NCBI RefSeq assembly: GCF_027947595.1
Contig: NZ_CP116257.1
Coordinates: forward strand, 744,001-808,000
Source: Streptomyces lienomycini
GTDB taxonomy: Bacteria; Actinomycetota; Actinomycetes; Streptomycetales; Streptomycetaceae
Direction of reading: 5' to 3'
Length of the DNA stretch: 64,000 nt
Position 1 is the first letter of the stretch; each line of letters starts with the position of its first letter. This document shows positions 1 through 8,853 of this stretch, piece after piece. The notes under the pieces are model-generated. The model did not search any database and was not told the DNA's origin. It saw nothing but the letters and a program-made list of their open reading frames with translations. Made by a program: the position numbers and the translations under genes.

Positions 1-1
1 C

Positions 2-145
2 AAGCGGCTCGAGGTCTACCACACGCAGACCGAGCCGATCATCGACTACTACAAGGCGCAGGGCCTGGTCGTCACCATCTCGGCGACGGGACCCGTGGAC
101 GAGGTCACCGGCCGCGCGCTGGAGGCGCTCAAGCGCGACAAGTAG
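2..145 (+). CDS. adk: adenylate kinase, C-terminal fragment
   Basis: Only the last 47 codons are inside the window, ending in TAG. They read as the C-terminal end of a bacterial adenylate kinase (ATP + AMP to 2 ADP, cytoplasm): VYHTQTEPIIDYY followed by the helix ending EALKRDK. The identification rests on this tail and on position, because adk directly precedes map and infA in actinobacterial ribosomal-protein operons. The catalytic P-loop and LID lie upstream of the window and cannot be checked. Confidence 0.85.
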   Translation, partial: KRLEVYHTQTEPIIDYYKAQGLVVTISATGPVDEVTGRALEALKRDK

Positions 146-160
146 TTCTTCGCCCGGCTG

Positions 161-195
161 CAGCCGCGGTCCCCGTCGAGGGGGGGCCGCGGCTG
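161..195 (+). terminator. hairpin after adk
   Basis: CAGCCGCGG plus CCCC on the left pairs with GGGG plus CCGCGGCTG on the right, with one bulged T and a short GTCGAG loop. There is no U-run, as is usual for Streptomyces terminators. It lies between the adk stop and map, so it may attenuate rather than end the operon. Confidence 0.6.
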
Positions 196-311
196 TGCCG
201 TGGGGCGGGCTGGTGCCCGCCCCGTATCGTTGGAAGCGTCCGCGCTCCTCAGGGACCGCCCCTCAGGACCGCCCCTCCGGTCCCGCCCAGTCCAGAAAGG
301 CCGCAGCCCCC

Positions 312-1148
312 ATGGTGCAGATCAAGAACCCCGAGCAGATCGCCAAGATGCGTGAGGCGGGGCTGGTCGTCGCCGCCATCCACGCGGCCACCCGCGAGGC
401 CGCCGTGCCCGGCGCCACGACCAGGGACCTGGACCAGGTCGCCCGCAAGGTCCTCGCGGAGCACGACGCCAAGCCGAACTTCCTCGGGTACGGCGGCTTC
501 CCCGCCACCATCTGCACCTCGGTGAACGAGGTGGTCGTCCACGGCATCCCCTCCGACGACGTGGTCCTGAGGGACGGCGACGTCATCTCCATCGACTGCG
601 GCGCGATCATCGACGGCTGGCACGGCGACGCCGCCTACACGGCCTTCGTCGGCTCCGGTCACTCCCCGGAGCTGGTGGAGCTCTCCCGGGTGACCGAGGA
701 GTCCATGTGGGCGGGGATCGCGGCCATGAAGCAGGGCAACCGCCTCGTGGACGTCTCCCGCGCCATCGAGACCTACATCCGCCGCCAGCCCAAGCCCGGC
801 GGCGGCAAGTACGGGATCATCGAGGACTACGGCGGCCACGGCATCGGCACCGAGATGCACATGGACCCGCACCTGCTGAACTACGTCGACCGCAAGCGCG
901 GCAAGGGCCCGAAGCTCGTCCCGGGCTTCTGCCTGGCCATCGAGCCGATGCTGTCCCTCGGCACCCCCCGCACCGAGGTCCTGTCCGACGACTGGACGGT
1001 CATCACGACCGACGGCACCTGGTCCTCCCACTGGGAGCACTCGGTCGCCCTGACGGAACAGGGCCCCCTTGTCCTGACGGCGCCGGACGGCGGCAGGGCG
1101 AAGCTGGCGGAGCTGGGTGTCACGGCGGCGCCGGACCCCCTTGCATAA
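312..1148 (+). CDS. map: type I methionine aminopeptidase
   Basis: Removes the initiator Met from nascent proteins in the cytoplasm. The 278-residue product starts MVQIKNPEQ; an in-frame extension upstream to about 195 looks non-coding and lacks a ribosome site, while AGAAAGG precedes ATG 312. All metal ligands of the MetAP fold are visible: the two Asp in DCGAIIDGWHGDAA, the His in GGHGIGTEMH, the Glu in CLAIEPM and the Glu in HWEHSVALTEQGP; the substrate His is in VVVHGIP. Length is normal for the actinobacterial short form. It lies between adk and infA, the classic arrangement. Identification is secure. Confidence 0.95.
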   Translation: MVQIKNPEQIAKMREAGLVVAAIHAATREAAVPGATTRDLDQVARKVLAEHDAKPNFLGYGGFPATICTSVNEVVVHGIPSDDVVLRDGDVISIDCGAIIDGWHGDAAYTAFVGSGHSPELVELSRVTEESMWAGIAAMKQGNRLVDVSRAIETYIRRQPKPGGGKYGIIEDYGGHGIGTEMHMDPHLLNYVDRKRGKGPKLVPGFCLAIEPMLSLGTPRTEVLSDDWTVITTDGTWSSHWEHSVALTEQGPLVLTAPDGGRAKLAELGVTAAPDPLA

Positions 1149-1289
1149 CGATCTCGTATCCCGGGCAGACTTCCTCGTTTCGCCTTTCCGGGTTCGCTGA
1201 CGTAGACTGACTCGTCGGCTGCCGTGCATCCCCATGTCTTGAGGATTGTGCAGCGAGTCGATCAAGGTAGTCGATTCGAAGGGCGAAGC

Positions 1290-1511
1290 GTGGCCAAGAA
1301 GCAAGGTGCCATCGAGATCGAGGGCACTGTCGTCGAGTCTCTTCCGAACGCCATGTTCAGGGTCGAGCTCCAGAACGGCCACCAGGTCCTGGCACACATC
1401 AGCGGCAAGATGCGCATGCACTACATCCGCATCCTCCCTGACGACCGGGTCGTGGTGGAGCTGTCTCCGTACGACCTGACGCGTGGCCGGATCGTCTACC
1501 GGTACAAGTAG
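1290..1511 (+). CDS. infA: translation initiation factor IF-1
   Basis: A 73-residue S1/OB-fold protein that binds the 30S A site during initiation. The sequence [20 protein letters not shown] through [11 protein letters not shown] matches bacterial IF-1 over its whole length. The start is GTG 1290, not the upstream in-frame codon at 1224, because that gives the exact family length and conserved N-terminus ([12 protein letters not shown]). The ribosome site is weak (AAGGGCGAAGC). It is followed 68 bases later by rpmJ. Confidence 0.95.
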   Translation: MAKKQGAIEIEGTVVESLPNAMFRVELQNGHQVLAHISGKMRMHYIRILPDDRVVVELSPYDLTRGRIVYRYK

Positions 1512-1579
1512 ATCTTGCCCACGTCCCACCGCCGTCAGGCTCGGGACCGCCGGCAACTGACCCGGAGAACCTCACACCC

Positions 1580-1693
1580 ATGAAGGTCAAGCCGAGCGTC
1601 AAGAAGATCTGCGACAAGTGCAGGGTGATCCGCCGTCACGGCCGGGTCATGGTCATCTGCGACAACCCGCGCCACAAGCAGCGCCAGGGCTGA
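1580..1693 (+). CDS. rpmJ: ribosomal protein bL36
   Basis: A 37-residue basic protein, [14 protein letters not shown] at the N-terminus and HKQRQG at the C-terminus. It is the zinc-binding (C+) form of L36: Cys11, Cys14, Cys27 and His32 are all present. Streptomycetes usually also carry a second, zinc-free paralogue under Zur control elsewhere; this is the primary copy. It is part of the infA-rpmJ-rpsM run. Confidence 0.95.
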   Translation: MKVKPSVKKICDKCRVIRRHGRVMVICDNPRHKQRQG

Positions 1694-1914
1694 CGCAGCA
1701 CCGTCCCTCCGCGATTCGCAGGACTTCGCGCGACGCGAGCTGAATATGTTCATACGCAGGACCCGGATGCCCAGGCGTCCGACACCCCCGGTTTCGGAGG
1801 CCGGGGACCCGAGCCGTACCAAGCCCTCGACTGTGTCTTTCGCACAGCGTGAAGGTGCCGGCGGCCGGGGTCCGGTTCTGTGGAAGACCTCCGACCATCA
1901 ACTGGAGCCATTGA

Positions 1915-2295
1915 ATGGCACGCGTTTCCGGTGTTGACATCCCGCGCGAAAAGCGCGTCGAGATCGCCCTCACCTACGTGTTCGGCATCGGCCGGACCCT
2001 CTCGCAGCAGACGCTCGCCGCCGTCGGCGTGGACCCGAACACCCGTGTTCGGGACCTCTCCGAGGAGCAGCTCGTCGCGATCCGCGAGTACGTCGACAAC
2101 AACATCAAGACCGAGGGTGACCTCCGTCGCGAGGTGCAGGCCGACATCCGCCGCAAGGTCGAGATCGGTACCTACCAGGGCCTGCGTCACCGCCGTGGCC
2201 TGCCCGTCCGCGGTCAGCGCACCAGCACCAACGCCCGCACCCGCAAGGGCCCGCGTCGCGCCATCGCCGGCAAGAAGAAGCCGGGCAAGAAGTAG
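1915..2295 (+). CDS. rpsM: ribosomal protein uS13
   Basis: A 126-residue 30S head protein that contacts the P-site tRNA and the 50S bridge. It begins [20 protein letters not shown], has the helix-two-turn-helix core, and ends in the lysine/arginine-rich tail [19 protein letters not shown] typical of S13. GGAG precedes the ATG. The 221-base gap after rpmJ is unusually long for this operon and may hold an extra promoter. Confidence 0.96.
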   Translation: MARVSGVDIPREKRVEIALTYVFGIGRTLSQQTLAAVGVDPNTRVRDLSEEQLVAIREYVDNNIKTEGDLRREVQADIRRKVEIGTYQGLRHRRGLPVRGQRTSTNARTRKGPRRAIAGKKKPGKK

Positions 2296-2359
2296 TCCTC
2301 AGCGGACGCTGTTCAGCGGTCTTCGCTGTAGGACCGACCACCTCCCGTAGGAGAACGAC

Positions 2360-2764
2360 ATGCCCCCCAAGGGACGTCAGGGCGCTGCCAAGAAGGTGCG
2401 CCGCAAGGAAAAGAAGAACGTCGCTCACGGCCACGCGCACATCAAGAGCACGTTCAACAACACGATCGTGTCCATCACGGACCCGACCGGCAACGTGATC
2501 TCCTGGGCCTCCGCCGGCCACGTCGGCTTCAAGGGCTCCCGGAAGTCCACGCCGTTCGCCGCGCAGATGGCCGCCGAGTCGGCTGCCCGTCGCGCGCAGG
2601 AGCACGGCATGCGCAAGGTCGACGTGTTCGTCAAGGGCCCGGGTTCCGGTCGTGAGACCGCCATCCGCTCCCTGCAGGCGACCGGCCTCGAGGTCGGCTC
2701 CATCCAGGACGTCACGCCCACCCCGCACAACGGCTGCCGTCCGCCGAAGCGCCGTCGCGTCTGA
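2360..2764 (+). CDS. rpsK: ribosomal protein uS11
   Basis: A 134-residue 30S platform protein with the conserved segment [19 protein letters not shown] and the C-terminal [19 protein letters not shown] clean AGGAG lies eight bases before the ATG. It follows rpsM by 64 bases and precedes rpoA by 155 bases. Confidence 0.96.
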   Translation: MPPKGRQGAAKKVRRKEKKNVAHGHAHIKSTFNNTIVSITDPTGNVISWASAGHVGFKGSRKSTPFAAQMAAESAARRAQEHGMRKVDVFVKGPGSGRETAIRSLQATGLEVGSIQDVTPTPHNGCRPPKRRRV

Positions 2765-2919
2765 TTCTCGCCTCACGGCGACATCGCTTCACCGCGACCT
2801 CGTTTCATCGCTTCACCAGGGTTTCCGGGCGGTACGGCTCTTTCGGGTCGTATCGCCCGTACCCTTGCAGTACTGGTCGGGCGTCAAATAGCGGGCGCCC
2901 CTGACTGAAGGATCACCAC

Positions 2920-3942
2920 ATGCTGATCGCTCAGCGTCCCTCGTTGACCGAAGAGGTCGTCGACGAGTTCCGCTCCCGGTTCGTCATCGAGCCGCTGGAG
3001 CCGGGCTTCGGCTACACCCTCGGCAACTCCCTCCGCCGCACCCTCCTCTCGTCGATCCCCGGCGCTGCTGTCACCAGCATCCGCATCGACGGTGTCCTGC
3101 ACGAGTTCACCACCGTGCCGGGCGTCAAGGAGGACGTCACCGACCTGATCCTCAACATCAAGCAGCTGGTCGTCTCCTCGGAGCACGACGAGCCCGTCGT
3201 GATGTACCTGCGCAAGCAGGGCCCGGGTCTGGTCACCGCCGCCGACATCGCGCCCCCGGCCGGTGTCGAGGTGCACAACCCCGACCTGGTCCTCGCCACG
3301 CTCAACGGCAAGGGCAAGCTGGAGATGGAGCTGACCGTCGAGCGCGGTCGCGGCTACGTCTCCGCCGTGCAGAACAAGCAGGTGGGCCAGGAGATCGGCC
3401 GTATCCCGGTCGACTCGATCTACTCGCCCGTCCTCAAGGTCACGTACAAGGTCGAGGCCACGCGTGTCGAGCAGCGCACCGACTTCGACAAGCTGATCGT
3501 CGACGTCGAGACCAAGCAGGCCATGCGTCCGCGTGACGCCATGGCGTCGGCCGGCAAGACCCTGGTCGAGCTGTTCGGTCTGGCCCGTGAGCTGAACATC
3601 GACGCCGAGGGCATCGACATGGGTCCGTCCCCGACGGACGCCGCGCTCGCCGCCGATCTGGCGCTGCCGATCGAGGAGCTGGAGCTCACCGTTCGGTCGT
3701 ACAACTGCCTCAAGCGCGAGGGCATCCACTCCGTGGGTGAGCTCGTGGCCCGTTCCGAGGCGGACCTGCTCGACATCCGCAACTTCGGTGCGAAGTCGAT
3801 CGACGAGGTCAAGGCCAAGCTCGCGGGTATGGGGCTTGCGCTGAAGGACTCGCCTCCCGGGTTCGACCCGACCGCCGCCGCGGACGCGTTCGGCGCGGAC
3901 GACGACGCGGATGCGGGCTTCGTCGAGACCGAGCAGTACTGA
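2920..3942 (+). CDS. rpoA: RNA polymerase alpha subunit
   Basis: The 340-residue alpha subunit of RNA polymerase, the exact length usual in Streptomyces. Residues 1 to about 230 form the assembly domain ([20 protein letters not shown] is the dimer/beta-contact helix). An acidic linker is followed by the C-terminal domain around 250-315 ([20 protein letters not shown]), which binds UP elements and activators. AAGGA precedes ATG 2920. It is the target of activators such as the SARP encoded at 40 kb. Confidence 0.97.
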   Translation: MLIAQRPSLTEEVVDEFRSRFVIEPLEPGFGYTLGNSLRRTLLSSIPGAAVTSIRIDGVLHEFTTVPGVKEDVTDLILNIKQLVVSSEHDEPVVMYLRKQGPGLVTAADIAPPAGVEVHNPDLVLATLNGKGKLEMELTVERGRGYVSAVQNKQVGQEIGRIPVDSIYSPVLKVTYKVEATRVEQRTDFDKLIVDVETKQAMRPRDAMASAGKTLVELFGLARELNIDAEGIDMGPSPTDAALAADLALPIEELELTVRSYNCLKREGIHSVGELVARSEADLLDIRNFGAKSIDEVKAKLAGMGLALKDSPPGFDPTAAADAFGADDDADAGFVETEQY

Positions 3943-3989
3943 GGGCTCGGGTTCGACGGTTCGTTTTCGACTGCCGGCCCGCTGTGGCT

Positions 3990-4026
3990 GGTCGCGCAGT
4001 TCCCCGCGCCCCTTTGGGGCGCGGGG
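3990..4026 (+). repeat. REP-like GTCGCGCAGTTCCCCGCGCC element, copy 1, with hairpin
   Basis: Contains GTCGCGCAGTTCCCCGCGCC, seen again at about 4660. Here it extends into a near-perfect hairpin CCCCGCGCCCC-TTT-GGGGCGCGGGG (4002-4026) between rpoA and rplQ. It may act as an attenuator or mRNA-stabilising hairpin inside the operon. Confidence 0.7.
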
Positions 4027-4104
4027 TCTCCGACGGGCGACCGCCTGCTCGGATACTGACTTCGGTACCTGATACGGCCGGGGCAGACACCTAGGAGAAT
4101 CACC

Positions 4105-4611
4105 ATGCCGAAGCCCACCAAGGGTGCCCGTATGGGCGGCAGCGCCGCGCACGAGAAGCTGCTCCTCGCGAATCTCGCGAAGGCGCTGTTCGAGCACGGC
4201 CGGATCACCACCACCGAGGCGAAGGCGCGCAAGCTGCGTCCGTACGCCGAGCGTCTGGTCACCAAGGCGAAGAAGGGCGACCTTCACAACCGCCGTCAGG
4301 TGCTCCAGGTGATCACGGACAAGAGCATCGTCCACACGCTCTTCACCGAGATCGGCCCGCGCTACGAGAACCGTCCCGGTGGCTACACCCGGATCACCAA
4401 GATCGGTAACCGCCGTGGCGACAACGCGCCCATGGCCGTCATCGAGCTGGTCGAGGCGCTGACCGTGGCGCAGCAGGCCACCGGTGAGGCCGAGGCCGCG
4501 ACGAAGCGTGCGGCCAAGGACGCCGAGGGCTCCGCCGAGGTTTCCGAGGCCAAGGTCGACACGGCCAAGGCCGACGACGAGGCTGCGGCCGAGGAGTCCA
4601 AGGACGCGTAA
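4105..4611 (+). CDS. rplQ: ribosomal protein bL17
   Basis: A 168-residue L17. The first 120 residues are the canonical domain ([21 protein letters not shown], ending around [11 protein letters not shown]). The last 45 residues are an Ala/Glu/Lys-rich acidic tail, an extension common in actinobacterial L17 but absent from the shorter E. coli protein. AGGAG precedes the ATG. It closes the alpha operon. Confidence 0.96.
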   Translation: MPKPTKGARMGGSAAHEKLLLANLAKALFEHGRITTTEAKARKLRPYAERLVTKAKKGDLHNRRQVLQVITDKSIVHTLFTEIGPRYENRPGGYTRITKIGNRRGDNAPMAVIELVEALTVAQQATGEAEAATKRAAKDAEGSAEVSEAKVDTAKADDEAAAEESKDA

Positions 4612-4659
4612 GCGTCTGCCGGGGGCTGTGCGTCGGCGGCTGCGGGTTCGTGGTGGCTT

Positions 4660-4683
4660 GTCGCGCAGTTCCCCGCGCCCCTG
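4660..4683 (+). repeat. REP-like element, copy 2
   Basis: The same GTCGCGCAGTTCCCCGCGCC core as at 3990, now downstream of rplQ. Here the core is not followed by the GGGGCGCGGGG arm, so the hairpin is incomplete. The two copies flank rplQ. Confidence 0.7.
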
Positions 4684-4697
4684 AAGGCAGGGCGTTG

Positions 4698-4733
4698 GCG
4701 GGCCCGTTCCTTTCCAGGAGCGGGCCCGCTTTC
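4698..4733 (+). terminator. terminator after rplQ
   Basis: Inverted repeat GCGGGCCCG (4698-4706) and CGGGCCCGC (4721-4729) with a 14-base loop, followed by TTTCG. It probably ends the rpoA-rplQ transcript before truA. Confidence 0.75.
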
Positions 4734-4755
4734 GTGTGGGTGAGAGGATTTCTGG

Positions 4756-5613
4756 GTGAGTGACGAAGTGCAGCCCGGTCATGTCCGTGTCCGTCTCGAT
4801 CTCTCCTATGACGGGAGGGAGTTCTCCGGTTGGGCCAAGCAGGCCGGGGGGCGGCGGACCGTGCAGGGAGAGATCGAGGACGCGCTGCGGACCGTGACGC
4901 GGTCGCCGGAGACGTACGAGCTGACCGTGGCGGGGCGGACCGACGCAGGGGTGCACGCGCGGGGGCAGGTCGCGCATGTGGATCTGCCGCGCGCGGTGTG
5001 GGCCGAGCACCGTGCGAAGCTGCTCAAGCGGCTCGCCGGGCGGCTGCCGAGGGACGTGCGGGTCTGGGCACTGCGCGAGGCGCCCGGCGGCTTCAACGCC
5101 CGGTTCTCGGCGGTCTGGCGGCGCTACGCCTACCGGGTCACCGACAACCCCGGGGGCGTCGACCCGCTGCTGCGCGGGCACGTCCTGTGGCACGACTGGC
5201 CACTCGACGTGGACGCCATGAACGAGGCCGCCCGCGGTCTGCTGGGCGAGCACGACTTCGCCGCCTACTGCAAGAAGCGGGAGGGGGCCACCACCATCCG
5301 GACGCTCCAGGAACTGAGCCTGGTACGGGGCGATGCGGACGGGATCATCACCGCCACCGTCCGGGCCGACGCCTTCTGCCACAACATGGTGCGCTCCCTG
5401 ATCGGCGCGCTGCTCTTCGTCGGCGACGGGCACCGCGGGCCCGACTGGCCGGCGAAGGTCCTCGCCGCGGGCGTACGGGACTCGGCCGTGCACGTCGTAC
5501 GGCCGCACGGGCTGACCCTGGAGGAGGTCGGCTACCCGGCCGACGAGCTGCTGGCGGCCCGGAACCTGGAGGCGCGGAACAAGAGGACGCTGCCCGGGGG
5601 CGGTTGCTGCTGA
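4756..5613 (+). CDS. truA: tRNA pseudouridine(38-40) synthase
   Basis: Converts U38, U39 and U40 of the tRNA anticodon arm to pseudouridine. The 285-residue product starts at GTG 4756. The catalytic Asp lies in [16 protein letters not shown] (the TruA RTDxGVHA signature); the second half carries [13 protein letters not shown], also diagnostic. It follows rplQ in many actinobacteria. Basic C-terminal residues ([11 protein letters not shown]) are strain-specific. Confidence 0.94.
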   Translation: MSDEVQPGHVRVRLDLSYDGREFSGWAKQAGGRRTVQGEIEDALRTVTRSPETYELTVAGRTDAGVHARGQVAHVDLPRAVWAEHRAKLLKRLAGRLPRDVRVWALREAPGGFNARFSAVWRRYAYRVTDNPGGVDPLLRGHVLWHDWPLDVDAMNEAARGLLGEHDFAAYCKKREGATTIRTLQELSLVRGDADGIITATVRADAFCHNMVRSLIGALLFVGDGHRGPDWPAKVLAAGVRDSAVHVVRPHGLTLEEVGYPADELLAARNLEARNKRTLPGGGCC

Positions 5614-5640
5614 ACGCGCGGCGCCCGGTGTGGCGTGGTG

Positions 5641-5847
5641 TCAGGAGCGGCGCGCACGCCTGCCGCCGCCGGCCGCCCGGCGGTCGTGGCGGCTGCGCTT
5701 GATGGAGAGTATCCAGCCCAGCACGGTGACGGTGACCGCCAGGCACGTGAAGCCGAGGACGATGACGTCGACCTGGGTGACCTTCGTGACGGTGTAGGCG
5801 ATGCCGGCGAGAACCGCGCAGGCGCCGAGGCCTCTGAGGGTGTTCAT
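5641..5847 (-). CDS. small two-helix membrane protein
   Basis: 68 residues, beginning MNTLRGLGACAVLAGIAYT. Two hydrophobic segments (about 7-24 and 28-47) are followed by a strongly basic tail (IKRSRHDRRAAGGGRRARRS) expected to face the cytoplasm. It sits 35 bases downstream of the glycosyltransferase on the same strand and is probably cotranscribed, so it may be a small accessory subunit. No family was recognised. Confidence 0.7.
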   Translation of the reverse strand: MNTLRGLGACAVLAGIAYTVTKVTQVDVIVLGFTCLAVTVTVLGWILSIKRSRHDRRAAGGGRRARRS

Positions 5848-5882
5848 GCTTCTCCTGTGCCTGTCCGTTGCCTGGCTGTCTG

Positions 5883-7076
5883 CTACTTCCAGGCCGACAC
5901 ACGGGTCACGAAGGACTTGAGGATCGACGACACGAGCCAGTAGGCCCGTACGACGGTGTAGACCAACTCGGGGACGAGCAGGGCCTCGACGAGCATCGCC
6001 TTCCAGCCCAGGGTCCGTACCCGCAGCGCGGGATACACGATCCAGAAGGCGAGCAGGGCCCACAGCAGCGGGTGCGTGCTCAGGCTGTACTGGGCCGCGG
6101 AGACGAGTTGGCGGGCGCCCCAGATGAAGATGTACGCGAAGCCGAACAGGCCCAGCACCATGGTGATGATGGAGTGCCAGGTGAACTTGGTCCAGCCGCG
6201 GCGGCGCAGTGCGTCCACGGTGCCCCGGCTCCACCGCTCGCGCTGCTGGATCAGCTCGCGCAGGGTGGGCATGAGGTCGGTGTACGCGATGCACAGCTGA
6301 TTGGCCGTGACCTTCCAGCCGGACTCCTTGAGCGCCAGCGTGGTCTCGTAGTCCTCGACGAGGTTGCGGTGGTCCTCCCAGAACACCTCGCCGCGCCAGT
6401 CGATCAGGCCCTGCAGGGCTTCGGCCCGGTAGAAGGAACCGGCGCCCGACATGGTGTGGACGTCCCTGCGGAAGCGCGAGTTCGCCGCCCGGCCGTACTC
6501 GATGATCTGCATGCCCAGCAGGAACCGCTGCCAGGGGTTGCGCCACAGGTCGGTACGGCCGAGGCAGGCCGCGCTGACCCCGCCGATGTCGGGGTCGGAC
6601 GAGATGACGTTCCGGGCGCGCTCGATGAACCGGGAGTGCAGTTCGGTGTCGGCGTCCATGACGAGGATGTGGCCCACACGGCCGTTGAGACGGCCGCCGA
6701 CGGTCTGCCTGAGCCAGTTCAGGCCGTAGTTGAGGGCGCCGGCCTTCTTGTGGGGGTTGTCCGGGATGTTCAGCACGACCGTCTCGGGCGTGCTCTCGTC
6801 CTCGGCGAACCGGAGCGCGAAGTCCTCGGTGCGGTCGGTGGAGTTGTTGACCACCACGACGATCAGGTCGGGCCGGCGGGTCTGCCGGGACAGGGAGTCG
6901 AGAGAGGTGAGGACGCCGACCTCCTCGTTCCGCGCGGGAACCAGGATGACGGTCTCGTACACCAGGGTGGTCGCGGTGGGGGCGACGCGGACGTGCCCAC
7001 CGCGGCCTCTCCGGTGACGGCTTCGAGCCGCCGGCTGCGACTCAGCCCGGTCGTGGCCCGTGTCGATGACGGACAA
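5883..7076 (-). CDS. membrane glycosyltransferase family 2
   Basis: A processive-type GT2 of the cellulose/hyaluronan-synthase superfamily, probably polymerising or adding sugars to a surface glycan at the membrane. Visible motifs, in order: TVILVPARNE nucleotide-sugar site, MDADTE (DxD), EDYE, and QRERW (QxxRW acceptor/processivity motif). The C-terminal third has at least three membrane spans. I place the start at TTG 7076, preceded by GGGGGGA; an ATG at 7160 would add 28 residues, but that stretch has atypically low GC and does not look coding. It is divergent from the CBM3 protein gene, suggesting a shared function. Confidence 0.85.
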   Translation of the reverse strand: MSVIDTGHDRAESQPAARSRHRRGRGGHVRVAPTATTLVYETVILVPARNEEVGVLTSLDSLSRQTRRPDLIVVVVNNSTDRTEDFALRFAEDESTPETVVLNIPDNPHKKAGALNYGLNWLRQTVGGRLNGRVGHILVMDADTELHSRFIERARNVISSDPDIGGVSAACLGRTDLWRNPWQRFLLGMQIIEYGRAANSRFRRDVHTMSGAGSFYRAEALQGLIDWRGEVFWEDHRNLVEDYETTLALKESGWKVTANQLCIAYTDLMPTLRELIQQRERWSRGTVDALRRRGWTKFTWHSIITMVLGLFGFAYIFIWGARQLVSAAQYSLSTHPLLWALLAFWIVYPALRVRTLGWKAMLVEALLVPELVYTVVRAYWLVSSILKSFVTRVSAWK

Positions 7077-7413
7077 GGCGATCCCCCCACCCTGTTTGCT
7101 TTTGGAGCGACAGACCCACTTTGTGTGGGCTGTGTGAATGCGGTTGTGAAGATACCGCACGCATGTACGGCTGTTGAATGTTTGATCATGCGCCTACAAG
7201 TCATGGGATACGGCGCAAAGTGGACGGAGCGTTGGTCCTCACTTGTCCGTTACAGGACAGTGAATCCCAACAATTCCGGCAATCGCGGCAAGGGTTGTGC
7301 GATGTCGGCGTGAACAAGGTCACGTAAGTGGAGGGATGGAGCCGGTTGTGGGGATTCGGTGACCATGTGCCTAAGATTCGCTCGACATTCAGCCATGGAA
7401 TCCGGGGTATTTC
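7077..7413. promoter_or_regulatory. divergent promoter region
   Basis: About 340 bases between the glycosyltransferase and the CBM3 protein gene with markedly lower GC than the surroundings. It holds an inverted repeat CCCAC-N5-GTGGG at 7115-7129 and several AT-rich patches. It must carry promoters for both genes. No known operator was recognised. Confidence 0.5.
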
Positions 7414-8838
7414 ATGACCCATCGCGGTAAATCATCTGGTAAGGGGCGGAGTTTCCTTATCGTTGCGTCTGTGGTGGCGCTTCTGGCCGCCGCCGGTGCC
7501 TCCGCCTACCGATGGTGGCCGTCGGAGGGGGACCCCGCGGCCCTCACCGTCCGCTACCGCACCGAAGGCCCGGCGGTGACCGACGTCGCCACGCCCTGGC
7601 TGGAAGTCATCAACACCTCCGGCAAGGCGGTGGACCTCGCCGACGTCACCGTCCGGTACCACTACCGGGCCGACGACGGCGCCCGGTTCGCGGCCAACTG
7701 CGTGCAGACGTCCGTCGGCTGTTCCAAGGTCACCCTGCTCACGTCCGCCGCGAAGGAGGCCGGGGCCGAGGCCGACCGCTATCTGGAGATCGGCTTCACC
7801 GGCGACGCCCCCACCCTGGAGCCCGGCGGGACGACCCAGGCGATCGGGCTCCAGCTGTACCGCGTCGACCACAGGCAACTGGACCAGTCGGACGACTACT
7901 CGTTCGACGCGGCCAAGACCTCGTACCAGGAGTCCGAGCGGGTCACGGCCTACCTGGACGGGACCCAGGTGTGGGGCGAGGGGCCCGACGGCGAGACCGC
8001 GGGGTCCGGGCGACGCGCCGACGCGGGGGCTCCCGGCGAAGCGGCACGGCCGTCGGCGGGACTCCTCTTCGACGACTTCGCCTACACGGGCCCCGCCGAC
8101 CCGTCGCTCGCCGCCAACGGCTGGGAGGTGCGCAGCGGCGCGGGCGGCCCCGGCGTCGAGGACTCGTGGTCCGCGAAGGGCGTCACGTTCCCCGCCGGCG
8201 AGCACGGCGGGGGCGGGCAGGCGCTGCGCCTGGAGGCCCGTACCGACGGCACCGAGAAGGGAACGGTGCAGTCGGAGGTGAACACCGCGCGTCCGGTGTT
8301 CCGCGAAGGCACCCTCGTCGCCCGGGTGCACTTCAGCGACGAACCGGTGAACGGCCGGGACGGGGACCACGTCTCCCAGTCGCTCTTCGCCATATCGCCG
8401 GACCACGCGTCGCGGAAGTACAGCGAACTCGACTTCGAGTACATGGCCAACGGCGGCTGGGGCCGCTACGGTCCGATCCTCGACACCACCAGCTGGCGCA
8501 GCAGCGACCTGGGCGACCGGGTGACCCGGCCCCACCAGGTGAAGCTCGGCGGCTGGCACACCCTGGCCATGACCGCGGCCGACGGCGAGGTCACCTACTC
8601 GGTGGACGGCGACGTGCTCTTCACCAGCGGGAAGGCGTACCTCCCGCGGGAGGCGATGAGCATCAACTTCAGCAACTGGTTCATCGACCTCCCCTTCAAG
8701 GGGGAGCGCTCCTGGGCGATGCAGGTCGACTGGATGTACTTCCAGGCCGGCCAGGCCGTCTCCCCGGACGACGCGGCGAAGGCCGCGGCCGGCTTCGCCG
8801 CCGCGGGAACGAGGTACGTGAACACGCTCGGGGAGTGA
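7414..8838 (+). CDS. secreted CBM3 plus GH16-like lectin-fold protein
   Basis: 474 residues with an N-terminal signal-anchor (SFLIVASVVALLAAAGASAY). Residues about 40-195 match a family 3 cellulose-binding module: LEVINTSGKAVDL, VRYHY, YLEIGFTGDAPTLEPGG, DDYSFD and TAYLDGTQVWG. Residues about 215-455 resemble a concanavalin-A/GH16-like domain (SELDFEYMANGG, VTYSVDGDVLF, SINFSNWFIDLP). The GH16 catalytic ExDxxE is not seen in canonical form; ELDFEY is the nearest match, so this half may bind rather than cleave glycans. Divergent pairing with a GT2 enzyme suggests binding or remodelling of its polymer. Confidence 0.8.
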   Translation: MTHRGKSSGKGRSFLIVASVVALLAAAGASAYRWWPSEGDPAALTVRYRTEGPAVTDVATPWLEVINTSGKAVDLADVTVRYHYRADDGARFAANCVQTSVGCSKVTLLTSAAKEAGAEADRYLEIGFTGDAPTLEPGGTTQAIGLQLYRVDHRQLDQSDDYSFDAAKTSYQESERVTAYLDGTQVWGEGPDGETAGSGRRADAGAPGEAARPSAGLLFDDFAYTGPADPSLAANGWEVRSGAGGPGVEDSWSAKGVTFPAGEHGGGGQALRLEARTDGTEKGTVQSEVNTARPVFREGTLVARVHFSDEPVNGRDGDHVSQSLFAISPDHASRKYSELDFEYMANGGWGRYGPILDTTSWRSSDLGDRVTRPHQVKLGGWHTLAMTAADGEVTYSVDGDVLFTSGKAYLPREAMSINFSNWFIDLPFKGERSWAMQVDWMYFQAGQAVSPDDAAKAAAGFAAAGTRYVNTLGE

Positions 8839-8853
8839 CCGGGCAGGCGGCGG

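Noticed and set aside
2884..5508. Long open frame on the minus strand opposite rpoA-rplQ-truA
   Set aside because: It lies antisense to three certain genes; its composition (Arg/Gly/Val-rich, no domains) is the usual shadow of high-GC codon bias.
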